Shown: positions 52,076 to 60,176 of the stretch, piece by piece
Numbering within the stretch: the stretch's first letter is position 1
Layout of the letters: every line of letters starts with the position of its first letter
Assembly: GCF_000760735.1 (NCBI RefSeq)
Contig: NZ_JMEX01000005.1
Coordinates: forward strand, 902,507 to 966,506
DNA from: Rhodococcoides fascians A44A
GTDB taxonomy: Bacteria > Actinomycetota > Actinomycetes > Mycobacteriales > Mycobacteriaceae
Length of the DNA: 64,000 nt
Direction of reading: 5' to 3'
Notes under the pieces: model-generated
Database searches by the model: none
What the model saw: the letters and a program-made list of their open reading frames with translations, nothing else
Told to the model about the DNA's origin: nothing
Position numbers and translations under genes: made by a program

Positions 52076-52507
52076 ATGGCCGACAACCCGGACGTTCGCA
52101 TTGGTACCGCCGAACGCGAGCAGGCGCTCTCCAACCTGAGTCAGCACCTGAGCGACGGACGCCTGACGCTTCCGGAATTCGACGAGCGCAGCGCGGTGGT
52201 GACTGCAGCGACAACCCGCGGCGAGCTGGATTCGGTCTTCACCGACCTTCCCACGCCCTCGTTGGCTCCTACGGCGTCCCGGCCGCTCGACATCTCCAAG
52301 TCCGCAGAGCCTGCGATCGAGCCGGCAGCCCCGGCCGTGGTGGACGGCTGGGATTGGCGAAAAGCCACCATGGCGGCGGCACCGATCGTTGCGCTGATCC
52401 TGTTCTTCGTCGTACCGGTGTCCAACAGCTGGTTGTTCTTCCTTCTCATTCCTCTGACCGGTGCCCTGCTGTTCGGTGGCGATCGCTCCAGGCGGCGCGA
52501 TCGGTGA
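52076..52507 (+). CDS. DUF1707 (SHOCT-like) membrane protein
   Basis: 143 residues. The N-terminal DUF1707 domain (RIGTAEREQALSNLSQHLSDGRLTLPEFDER, residues 8-38) is a small domain common in actinobacterial membrane proteins. The C-terminal part has two hydrophobic helices (about 97-115 and 118-134). Function unknown. It follows accA3 by 37 bp and overlaps the HAD-like gene by 4 bp (GTGA). Confidence 0.85.
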   Translation: MADNPDVRIGTAEREQALSNLSQHLSDGRLTLPEFDERSAVVTAATTRGELDSVFTDLPTPSLAPTASRPLDISKSAEPAIEPAAPAVVDGWDWRKATMAAAPIVALILFFVVPVSNSWLFFLLIPLTGALLFGGDRSRRRDR

Positions 52508-53205
52508 CGGCGAAGATACTTCTCTTCGACGTCTTCGGCACGGTCGTCGATTGGAGAACCAGCGTTGCCGCGCACTGCGCCGACGCACTGCCTGGCGACG
52601 TCGATTCGTACGCGTTCGCCGACCGTTGGCGCAGTCTCTATCAACCATCGATGGAGGACGTCCGATCCGGCGCGCGGGAGTTCGTCCGTCTCGACGTGCT
52701 TCACCTCGAAAGCCTGCGGACCGTACTCGACGAGTTCGGTGTGCACTTGCCCGCCGAGGCCGTCGCTAGGTTGAACACTGTCTGGCATCGACTGACGCCG
52801 TGGCCGGACTCGGTCTCCGGGCTCTCGCGGTTGAAATCGCAGTTCGTGATCGCTCCCCTGTCCAACGGCAACATCTCGCTGCTGTTGGACATGGCGAAGA
52901 ACGCAGGATTGCCGTGGGACGCGATACTCGGCGCCGAGCCGGTGCGCGCCTACAAGCCGAGCCCCGAGGCATACCTACGCACCGCCGACATCCTCGGTGT
53001 CCCACCGGAGCACTGCATGATGGTTGCCGCGCACAACAGTGACCTCGACGCGGCGCGTGCATGCGGATTCCAGACCGCCTTCATCGCCCGCCCCACCGAG
53101 CATGGTCCGTCCCAGACCACCGACCTCATCGCCGAGTCGGACTGGACCTACAGCCTCGACTCGATCACCGAACTCGCCGACGTGCTCGGACGCCGAGATT
53201 CCTGA
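52504..53205 (+). CDS. Haloacid dehalogenase-like hydrolase (type II-like)
   Basis: 233 residues, HAD superfamily. Motif I LLFDVFGTVVDWR has the nucleophile Asp, motif II is PLSNGN, and the lysine is in AYKPSPEAYL. The segment MMVAAHNSDLDAARACG is typical of L-2-haloacid dehalogenases, but many such proteins are phosphatases. GTG start within the DUF1707 stop. Substrate not determinable. Confidence 0.85.
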   Translation: MTAKILLFDVFGTVVDWRTSVAAHCADALPGDVDSYAFADRWRSLYQPSMEDVRSGAREFVRLDVLHLESLRTVLDEFGVHLPAEAVARLNTVWHRLTPWPDSVSGLSRLKSQFVIAPLSNGNISLLLDMAKNAGLPWDAILGAEPVRAYKPSPEAYLRTADILGVPPEHCMMVAAHNSDLDAARACGFQTAFIARPTEHGPSQTTDLIAESDWTYSLDSITELADVLGRRDS

Positions 53206-53340
53206 CATGATCGACGCGCACACACACCTCGGCACCAACGGGTACATCTCCACGTGGGGGCAGTTGCTCGCCGGCTGCCCTCCCCCGCAGTCACCGATGT
53301 CCGACGCCTCGTTCTCTTCACTCACGGATTTCGGTGACTC

Positions 53341-54489
53341 ATGCACATTCTTCGCCGCGACACCACCGGTGGCGCGCTCCTTCTACTCGCGACGGTCGCC
53401 GCGCTGACCTGGGCGAACAGCGCCTGGTCCGAAAGCTACTCCATTCTGGGCGATTTCAGTATCGGCCCGTCGACACTGCACCTCCATCTGTCGATCACTC
53501 AGTGGGCGGCCGATGGGGTACTTGCCCTGTTCTTCTTCGTCGTCGGGTTGGAACTCGCCCGTGAATTCGTCGCCGGCGACCTCCGCAATCCGCGAACCGC
53601 GGCCGTCCCGATCGCGGCGGCGGTGGGCGGCGTTCTCGTTCCCGCCTGTCTTTACCTTGCCATCAACATCCCTGCTGCCGAGGGCGTCTCGACAGGGTGG
53701 GCGGTGCCCGCAGCCACGGACATCGCGTTCGCGGTCGCCGTCCTCGCTCTTGTCGGATCCAAACTCCCGCCGCCGGTCCGACTGTTTCTGCTGACGCTGG
53801 CTGTCGTCGACGATCTGATCGCCGTCGCCATCATCGCGCTGGGATACACCCAGTCCATTTCGGTACTCACTCTCGTGGGTGCACTGATCGCGGCAGCGCT
53901 GTTCGCGTTCGCGTACCGACGCGGCTTCGCTACAGGGTGGATCCTGGTCCCCCTGGCCCTGGCGACGTGGGGTCTGATGCACGCGTCGGGAGTGCACGCG
54001 ACCATCGCCGGTGTGCTGCTCGGATTCTGCGTTCCTGTGCGCGGTGGCACCAGCGAACGACTCGCACACACCCTGACACCGTGGTCGTCCTGCTTCGCAG
54101 TTCCGCTGTTCGCGTTCTTCGCAGCCGGTGTCCACGTCGGCGGTGCGAGCGGCCTCGCCTCTGCGTACGGTGACCCGGTCGCCCTGGGCATCATCGTGGC
54201 GTTGGTTATCGGCAAGCCCGTCGGGATCCTGGCCACCACCTGGCTGATGTCCCGCCTTCCGGGTTTCAGGCTCGACGACGACCTCCGCTGGCCCGATCTC
54301 GTGGGTGTCGCACTGCTCGCGGGCATCGGTTTCACGGTTTCACTGCTGATCGCCGATCTCGGTTTCGGAACAGGCACTCTGGAAGGCGAACACGCAAAGG
54401 TCGGTGTGCTCACCGGATCCCTCGTCGCAGCCGTCCTCGGCTCGGTGTGGTTGCTCGTCCGAAGTCGAAACTATCGGAGCCGAGGTTGA
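53341..54489 (+). CDS. nhaA: Na+/H+ antiporter NhaA
   Basis: 382 residues, about 12 helices. DGVLALFFFVVGLELARE, PAATDIAFAVAVLAL (with the Thr-Asp of the unwound helix) and LTLAVVDDLIAVAIIAL carrying the paired ion-binding aspartates are all intact. It expels sodium in exchange for protons. A stop codon lies two codons upstream in frame, so ATG 53341 is the earliest start. The N-terminal tail is shorter than in many relatives. Preceded by 135 bp that contain a possible small amidohydrolase remnant. Confidence 0.93.
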   Translation: MHILRRDTTGGALLLLATVAALTWANSAWSESYSILGDFSIGPSTLHLHLSITQWAADGVLALFFFVVGLELAREFVAGDLRNPRTAAVPIAAAVGGVLVPACLYLAINIPAAEGVSTGWAVPAATDIAFAVAVLALVGSKLPPPVRLFLLTLAVVDDLIAVAIIALGYTQSISVLTLVGALIAAALFAFAYRRGFATGWILVPLALATWGLMHASGVHATIAGVLLGFCVPVRGGTSERLAHTLTPWSSCFAVPLFAFFAAGVHVGGASGLASAYGDPVALGIIVALVIGKPVGILATTWLMSRLPGFRLDDDLRWPDLVGVALLAGIGFTVSLLIADLGFGTGTLEGEHAKVGVLTGSLVAAVLGSVWLLVRSRNYRSRG

Positions 54490-54550
54490 GCTCCGAGGTT
54501 TCTGCAATCCAGGAACGCGAAGCATCCGACACCCGAACCGCAGCATCGGG

Positions 54551-55129
54551 CTAGCGGCGCGACGTGCCCGCACAGGCCCCCGCGACCCAGGTGTCGACGT
54601 CGGCACGGCTTCGCAGACGCACCACAGGCATGTCGGGGCGACGAACAGCCATCGACCGAACCTTCGAACGATTGCGGTGGTAAGTGGTCCATGCCCAGCG
54701 AACTATGTGGTCGCGTTCGACGAAGATCCGGTGCAGCGGCGGCTCGATGTTGCCGTTCCACAGGATCTCTCGCCGCAACCGCCGCCGAACGGTCCTGACG
54801 ACGACCTGCTTCATGACAACGCGCCGCGGCAGGTCGAGCCAGACGACGAGATCCGCACGGTCGGCAAGACGGTCGCGGACAAGGGAGTACTGCCATTCGG
54901 TGACCCATCTCGGGCGAGCGGAGAACGCGTCGACGTCGGCTTCGAACGACTCACGCGGGATCCAACCGGGTCCGTGATACAACGCGTCGATCTCGATGTG
55001 TTCGATGCCGAGGCACTCTCCGATGAGCCCGGCGAGCGTGGTCTTACCCGCACCGGCCGTCCCGGCGACCAGAATTCGTTCAGGCTGGTATGGAATCGGG
55101 TCGTCGGGGCCGAGAATCACGGCAATCAC
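54551..55129 (-). CDS. Small P-loop kinase-like NTPase (topology modulation/FlaR type)
   Basis: 192 residues. The Walker A motif is ILVAGTAGAGKTTLA (residues about 19-33), followed by IEIDALYHGPGW and a Walker B-like ADLVVWLDLPR. The fold resembles adenylate-kinase-like proteins annotated as topology modulation or FlaR proteins. Basic C-terminal half. GTG start; 21 bp after the MobA-like gene on the same strand. Function unknown. Confidence 0.8.
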   Translation of the reverse strand: MIAVILGPDDPIPYQPERILVAGTAGAGKTTLAGLIGECLGIEHIEIDALYHGPGWIPRESFEADVDAFSARPRWVTEWQYSLVRDRLADRADLVVWLDLPRRVVMKQVVVRTVRRRLRREILWNGNIEPPLHRIFVERDHIVRWAWTTYHRNRSKVRSMAVRRPDMPVVRLRSRADVDTWVAGACAGTSRR

Positions 55130-55150
55130 GGTACCAACCCGGGTACGGCT

Positions 55151-55729
55151 TCATCGATGATCGTGATCCACACCGGTTGCCCAGCGCGAACATTCGACGG
55201 CGATGACGTCGTCGCGGTTGCGGAGAAATTCTCGGGCGCCCTTGTCTCCCGTTGCGCCGGCGGCGACTGCGGCCCAGTGCTCGCGTCCGAACACCACCGG
55301 GTGACCGGGGGAACCGTCGAACACTGCTCGTGCGAGCCCGGTGGCGTCTGCCGCTGCCAGGACTGCGCGCACCACCTCCTCGCCGACGTCGGGAGTGTCC
55401 ACCACGTGGACGACGGCGAAGGCTGCGTCACCTGCCGCGGCGAGCCCGGCCTTCAGCGATGCGCTCATCCCTTCCTGCCAGTCGGCTGCATACACGGCGC
55501 GAGCGGGGGCGGGAACGTCGGTGTCGGCGGCACCGAGGACGACCACGACCTCGGCGCAGCCTCCGTCCACCAATGCCTGGACGGCCGCTGCCAGCCAGTC
55601 ACCGTCGTGGGCGAGGACCTTGGGTGAGCCGTATCGGCGTCCGGCACCTGCGGCCAGCAGCACTCCCACTGCATCTGGAACCACTGCATCTGGAACCACT
55701 GCGCACCCTCCGTTTGGACATTCGCACAA
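55151..55729 (-). CDS. MobA-like nucleotidyltransferase (molybdenum cofactor type)
   Basis: 192 residues at most. GVLLAAGAGRRYGSPKVLAHDG is the nucleotide-binding start of MobA/MocA/PucB-like enzymes, followed by VVHVVDTPDVG and SPGHPVVFGREHW. Such enzymes add CMP or GMP to molybdopterin for xanthine dehydrogenase family enzymes, which are encoded about 6 kb away. The open frame begins at TTG 55729; GTG codons in the repeated VVPDAVVPDAV stretch are other possible starts, giving about 178-183 residues. It is divergent from the purine permease. Confidence 0.82.
   Translation of the reverse strand: MCECPNGGCAVVPDAVVPDAVGVLLAAGAGRRYGSPKVLAHDGDWLAAAVQALVDGGCAEVVVVLGAADTDVPAPARAVYAADWQEGMSASLKAGLAAAGDAAFAVVHVVDTPDVGEEVVRAVLAAADATGLARAVFDGSPGHPVVFGREHWAAVAAGATGDKGAREFLRNRDDVIAVECSRWATGVDHDHR
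55673..55702. repeat. 15-bp tandem duplication at 5' end of MobA-like gene
   Basis: CTGCATCTGGAACCA occurs twice in a row in this stretch, doubling the residues VVPDA at the N terminus. Boundaries are approximate because the repeat can be phased several ways. Confidence 0.75.
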
Positions 55730-55863
55730 CGACTACGGCCGGACAGCCGATCATTATTGTGCCCGCTCGACTCGCGACATCTCCCGCGATGGCGGATTCT
55801 GTTACCACTTCTCCTGCAGCGTGGCAGGACTTCGATTCCTGTTCGCTACCGCGAGGTGTCCAC

Positions 55864-57768
55864 ATGTCCGTTCTCCCGATCAAGCGTCGCCGTGTTCATC
55901 CTGTCGACGAAGTGTTGCCCGTCCCCAAACTCGCTGCGTACGGCTTTCAACATGTCGTCGCGTTCTACGCGGGCGCCGTACTGGTGCCGATCATCATCGG
56001 CAGCGCGATCGGACTGACCAACGAACAGTTGATCCACCTGATCAATGCCGACCTGTTCACGTGCGGGATCGCGTCGATCATTCAGTCCGTGGGGTTCTGG
56101 AAGATCGGCGTTCGCCTCCCGCTTCTGCAGGGCGTGACGTTTGCCGGAGTGTCACCGGTGATCGCGATCGCGATGGCGAACGGCGGCGGCACCGAGGGGT
56201 TGCTGTACGTCTACGGAGCCGTCATCGTCGCGGGCCTCGTCACGTTCTTCATGGCACCGTATTTCAGCAAGCTTCTGAGGTTCTTTCCGCCCGTCGTGAC
56301 CGGGACGGTGATCACGATCATCGGCGTCGCACTGCTCCCCGTCGCCGTCAACGATGCGGTGACCAATCCCGCTACGCACGAGCAGGATCCGACGAACGGA
56401 CGGTGGATGGCGTACGCCATCGGCACCCTGCTGATCATCGTGCTGATTCAGCGCTTCTTCAAAGGATTCATGGCGACCATCGCGGTGTTGCTCGGTTTGG
56501 TGATCGGGAGCGCCGTCGCATTCGTTCTGGGAGACATGAGCTTCGACGGCACCGGTGAAGCATCGTGGGTGGGCTTCACGCAGCCGTTCCTGTTCGGCGC
56601 GCCGAAGTTCAGCTTCATCGCGATCATCTCGATGATCGTCGTCATGCTGATCATTGCCGTCGAAACCACCGGAAGTGTCTATGCCACCGGCGAAATAGTC
56701 GGGAAGCGGATCAAGAAGGACGACATAGCGGCAACCCTGCGCGCGGACGGCGTGGCGACGGTGATCGGCGGGACGTTCAACTCGTTCCCCTACACCGCAT
56801 TCTCGGAGAACGTCGGGCTGGTGCGTCTCACCGGAGTTCGGAGCCGGTGGGTCGTGGCAGCGGCGGGCGCAATCATGATCCTGCTGGGGCTACTGCCGAA
56901 AACCGCCGCGGTCGTTGCGTCGATTCCGCCGCCCGTGCTCGGCGGTGCGGCGCTGGCTCTGTTCGCGACGGTTGCCGTGGTGGGAATCCAGACGCTGTCC
57001 AAGGTCGATTTCACCGACCACCGCAATTTGATCATCGTGGCAACCAGCCTGGGCCTCGCGATGCTGGTGACGATCCAACCGACGGTGTCCCAGGGCGTGC
57101 CTGCATGGCTCGAGATGCTCTTCGGCAGCGGTATCGTCCTCGGAGCCGTCACGGCGATCGTGTTGAACGTGTTGTTCTTCCATCTCGGTGGTCGCGGCCA
57201 GGCCGTGGCAGGTGGACCGGGTAAGGGAATCACCCTGGACAAGGTCAACGCAATGATTCCCGACGAATTCGCCTCGACGTTCGGCGGTCTGGTTCAGGGC
57301 ACACCATGGGTGGTCGAGCGTGCGTACCAGCAGGCACCGTTCGCCGACGCGCACAGCCTGCGGGAGGCGTTCCAGGAATCTCTGCTGGCCGGGACGACGG
57401 AGGAGCAGGTGGAGCTGATCAACAGTTACCCCGACCTCGGCAGTGAGGATGCGACGGGAACACTGCACGCTGCAGATCACGTCGGCCTGTCCAATCTGGA
57501 GGAAGACGAGCACGACAGCATCGTCCAACTCGCGGCGGAGTACCGGCAGCACTTCGGATTTCCGCTCGTGATCTGTGCCAGGGAGACCGAACGCTACGAC
57601 AGAGTTCTCGCCAATGGGTGGTCGCGCATGGAGAATGCAGCCGCGGCCGAGCGATCGTTTGCGATGATCGAGATCGCCAAGATCGCGAACTATCGCTTCG
57701 ACGACCTCGTCGCCGACGCCAACCCCATCGCCGCCGCCCGCTTCGGTCGGCTGACCGAGCACAGATAG
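55864..57768 (+). CDS. Xanthine/uracil permease fused to degenerate OHCU-decarboxylase domain
   Basis: 634 residues. Residues 1 to about 455 are a NCS2 nucleobase transporter with about 14 helices (AAYGFQHVVAFYAGAVLVPII, LQGVTFAGVSPVIAI, the FNSFPYTAFSENVGLV family motif and PPPVLGGAALALFA). Residues about 461-634 match OHCU decarboxylase of urate breakdown (FGGLVQGTPWVVERAYQQ, YRQHFGFPLVICAR, EIAKIANYRFDDLV). The catalytic HPD of that family reads YPD (Tyr522), and the following SxxEQ-like segment is altered, so the domain is probably not catalytic. ATG 55864 follows GCGAGGTG. A complete uraD gene follows directly. Likely urate or xanthine uptake. Confidence 0.88.
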   Translation: MSVLPIKRRRVHPVDEVLPVPKLAAYGFQHVVAFYAGAVLVPIIIGSAIGLTNEQLIHLINADLFTCGIASIIQSVGFWKIGVRLPLLQGVTFAGVSPVIAIAMANGGGTEGLLYVYGAVIVAGLVTFFMAPYFSKLLRFFPPVVTGTVITIIGVALLPVAVNDAVTNPATHEQDPTNGRWMAYAIGTLLIIVLIQRFFKGFMATIAVLLGLVIGSAVAFVLGDMSFDGTGEASWVGFTQPFLFGAPKFSFIAIISMIVVMLIIAVETTGSVYATGEIVGKRIKKDDIAATLRADGVATVIGGTFNSFPYTAFSENVGLVRLTGVRSRWVVAAAGAIMILLGLLPKTAAVVASIPPPVLGGAALALFATVAVVGIQTLSKVDFTDHRNLIIVATSLGLAMLVTIQPTVSQGVPAWLEMLFGSGIVLGAVTAIVLNVLFFHLGGRGQAVAGGPGKGITLDKVNAMIPDEFASTFGGLVQGTPWVVERAYQQAPFADAHSLREAFQESLLAGTTEEQVELINSYPDLGSEDATGTLHAADHVGLSNLEEDEHDSIVQLAAEYRQHFGFPLVICARETERYDRVLANGWSRMENAAAAERSFAMIEIAKIANYRFDDLVADANPIAAARFGRLTEHR

Positions 57769-57777
57769 CGAGATGCG

Positions 57778-58281
57778 TTGTTACACGAATGGATAGGCCT
57801 GGACGGGTTCAACGAACTGTCGGACCGGCAGGCGATGCATGCTCTGTTCGAGTGTTGCTCGTCGTCGATCTGGGCTCGACGGGTCGCCGGGTCTCGGCCG
57901 TTCTCGTCCCGAGATCAACTGCTGGACCGGGCAGATCGAGTGCTCGCCGAACTCCCGGAAGCGGAGATCGACCAGGCGCTCGACGGCCACCCCCGGATCG
58001 GCGGGCGGGCGGACAACAGCTCCTCCCAGCGCGAGCAGGCGGCTGTCCAGAGTGCAGGATCGGATGTGCTGGCCGAGCTCGCCGAGGCCAATCGCAAGTA
58101 CGAAGCACAGTTCGGGCACGTATACCTGGTGTGCGCCACCGGACGGTCGGCGACGGAGTTGCTCGCTATCCTCGAAGAGAGATTGGGGAACGACCCCGAG
58201 ACCGAGCGACGGGTGCTGCGCGTGGAACTGGCCAAGATCAACAGAATTCGACTGAACCGGGTGTTGGGGCCGCAGCAGTGA
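57778..58281 (+). CDS. uraD: OHCU decarboxylase UraD
   Basis: 167 residues. It decarboxylates 2-oxo-4-hydroxy-4-carboxy-5-ureidoimidazoline to S-allantoin, the third step of urate breakdown. Catalytic His71 is in DGHPRIGG, followed by the SQREQAAV segment with its glutamate and EAQFGHVYLVCATGRS. No ATG or GTG fits, so TTG 57778 is taken as start, 9 bp after the permease stop. It overlaps uraH by 4 bp. Confidence 0.92.
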   Translation: MLHEWIGLDGFNELSDRQAMHALFECCSSSIWARRVAGSRPFSSRDQLLDRADRVLAELPEAEIDQALDGHPRIGGRADNSSSQREQAAVQSAGSDVLAELAEANRKYEAQFGHVYLVCATGRSATELLAILEERLGNDPETERRVLRVELAKINRIRLNRVLGPQQ

Positions 58282-58604
58282 GCGGGATCAGCACGCACGT
58301 TCTCGACGCGGTCGCCGGGGCTCCCGCGGTGGGGATACGGGTCGCGCTGTTCCATCCGGTGGACGGACAGATCGCGACGGCGGCCACCGACGCCGACGGA
58401 CGGGTGCCGGAACTGGTACCCGGTCCGGTCGCTACCGGTACGTACCGCCTGTCCTTCGACACCGGCAGCTACTTCGACGTCCACGGCACGGCGACGTTCT
58501 ATCCGGAAGTGTCCATCTCGTTCGCTGTGACCGACCCGGATGCGCACTACCACGTTCCATTGTTGTTGTCCCCGTTCGCCTATTCCACCTATCGCGGGAG
58601 CTGA
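58278..58604 (+). CDS. uraH: 5-hydroxyisourate hydrolase (transthyretin-like)
   Basis: 108 residues. It hydrolyses 5-hydroxyisourate made by uricase. STHVLDAVAGAPAVGIRV, a central FHPVDG and the terminal YRGS are the family signatures, with the conserved His, Arg and Tyr-Arg-Gly-Ser ends. GTG start in the uraD stop; uricase begins one base after its stop. Confidence 0.95.
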   Translation: MSGISTHVLDAVAGAPAVGIRVALFHPVDGQIATAATDADGRVPELVPGPVATGTYRLSFDTGSYFDVHGTATFYPEVSISFAVTDPDAHYHVPLLLSPFAYSTYRGS

Positions 58605-58605
58605 G

Positions 58606-59526
58606 ATGACCGACCTGAACGGCAAGATCGTCCTCGGGGCAAACCAGTACGGCAAAGCCGAGAACCGAGTCGTACGGATCTACCGTGATTCTCCGCGACA
58701 CGAGATCCACGACATCAACGTCTCGAGCGCGCTGCGCGGCGACTTCTCACCCGCCCACCTCGTCGGCGATCAATCGAATGTTCTACCGACGGATACGCAG
58801 AAGCAGACGGCATACACGTACGCCAAGTCCAAGGGCCTGTTGCACATCGAGAGCTACGGGCTAGACCTTGCCCGGCATTACGTCGACGATGTCGAGCCCG
58901 TCGAGGGCGCCCGCATCGAGCTCGAGGAGTACGCCTGGCAGCGTGTTGTCGTCGACGGAGCCGAGCACGACCACACGTGGACGCGCAAGGGCGAGGAGAT
59001 CCGCACGTCCGCGGTGACCGTCGAAGGCAAGGGCGAGTACCAGAAGACGTGGGTCGTCAGCGGTTTCAAGGAACTGATCATCCTCAAGTCCACCGGGTCG
59101 GAGTTCGCGGGCTTCCTCGAGGACGAGCTGACCGTGCTCGAACCGACCCATGACCGGGTGATGGCGACGTCTCTCACTGCGCAGTGGCGCTACACTCGCA
59201 CCGACGTGGACTGGGACGGAGTCCACGCAGGCGTGAAGGCCGCGATGATCGAGCGGTTCGCCAATCTGCAGTCACTTGCACTGCAGCAGACGTTGTACGC
59301 GATGGGTGAGGCGGTACTGCAGAAGTATCCGTTCATCGCAGAGATTCGGATGTCGGCACCCAACAAGCATCATTTCCTCTACGACACAGCACGTTTCGGT
59401 GTCCCCAACGACAACGAGGTATTCAACGCCGACGATCGACCCTATGGTTTGATCCAGGCGACGGTCGAGCGCGAGGATGCCCCGGACGCCGGCAGTGCAT
59501 GGCGCACCTACTCGGTGGTCGGCTGA
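58606..59526 (+). CDS. uox: Urate oxidase (uricase)
   Basis: 306 residues, cofactor-independent uricase that turns urate into 5-hydroxyisourate. VLGANQYGKAENRVVRI at the N terminus supplies the catalytic lysine region; VLPTDTQKQTAYTYAKSKG carries the catalytic threonine, and FKELIILKSTGSEFAGF and MSAPNKHHFLYD are conserved substrate-site segments. It completes a permease-uraD-uraH-uox operon with overlaps or 1-9 bp gaps, giving allantoin as product. No allantoinase is seen in the window. Confidence 0.96.
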   Translation: MTDLNGKIVLGANQYGKAENRVVRIYRDSPRHEIHDINVSSALRGDFSPAHLVGDQSNVLPTDTQKQTAYTYAKSKGLLHIESYGLDLARHYVDDVEPVEGARIELEEYAWQRVVVDGAEHDHTWTRKGEEIRTSAVTVEGKGEYQKTWVVSGFKELIILKSTGSEFAGFLEDELTVLEPTHDRVMATSLTAQWRYTRTDVDWDGVHAGVKAAMIERFANLQSLALQQTLYAMGEAVLQKYPFIAEIRMSAPNKHHFLYDTARFGVPNDNEVFNADDRPYGLIQATVEREDAPDAGSAWRTYSVVG

Positions 59527-59536
59527 GCACCGGTAC

Positions 59537-60166
59537 CTACTGCAGAACCTGCTCGGCCCACTCGACGAGAGGGGCCATCTTCCGCCACGATTCACGGACC
59601 CGTGCAGCGGCTTTCGGTGTTTCGAGCCAGGCAGGCGAACCGAAATGCCTGCTGACGGTCAGGGTCTTGTGGCGGAGCAGTTCGATCCGCGGGTGGTCGG
59701 CGTCGTAACCTCGCGGTTTGGTCTTGAGCTGGTCGCCGCCGATCTCGAAGCCTGCTTTCTGCATCGCCGCAACGATGTTCTCGAGCTCGGTCCCGCGCAC
59801 CTCGGTGTCGACGGCGTCCCGGAACCGGGCGATTCCGTCGGCGTCCGCGTGATAAAAGCCGCCCGCGACGAAAAGTCCGGCCGGGTCGATCTGAACGTAG
59901 TACCCCAGGGCCGAGCCCCGCGCGACGAACGCACCCTGGTGCGCTTTGTAGGGGGTCTTGTCCTTCGAGAATCGGACGTCGCGGTACGGCCGGAACATCT
60001 TCGCGGGACCGAACTCGGACTCGAGTTCGGCGAGAAGCGCCGTCATCGGTTCCTTCACCGAGTGTTGGTAGACGTCCTTGTGGGCGTTCCACCACACTTT
60101 GCTGTTGTCCGCTTCCAGGTCCTCGTAGAAGTCGAGAGCGGCGAAAGGGATCCCCGTGAAAGCCAT
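59537..60166 (-). CDS. DUF2461 family protein
   Basis: 209 residues. FYEDLEADNSKVWWNAHKDVY, MFRPYRDVRFSKDKTPYKAHQG and GYYVQIDPAGLFVAGGFYH are the DUF2461 signatures. Function unknown. It is convergent with uricase (10 bp) and lies 11 bp upstream of nothing in its own direction; its start faces the end of pucR (10-bp gap, same strand), so it is probably read through from pucR. Confidence 0.88.
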   Translation of the reverse strand: MAFTGIPFAALDFYEDLEADNSKVWWNAHKDVYQHSVKEPMTALLAELESEFGPAKMFRPYRDVRFSKDKTPYKAHQGAFVARGSALGYYVQIDPAGLFVAGGFYHADADGIARFRDAVDTEVRGTELENIVAAMQKAGFEIGGDQLKTKPRGYDADHPRIELLRHKTLTVSRHFGSPAWLETPKAAARVRESWRKMAPLVEWAEQVLQ

Positions 60167-60176
60167 GAGCCCGATT

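Noticed and set aside
50242..52134. 630-codon open frame antisense to accA3
   Set aside because: Shadow of accA3; Gly/Asp/Val-rich translation without motifs. The same applies to long antisense frames at 9340-10614, 35109-35729 and 45263-46927.
55252..55863. N-terminal extension of the purine permease over the MobA-like gene
   Set aside because: Arg/Pro-rich translation without conserved content; ATG 55864 with a ribosome site starts at the permease N terminus.
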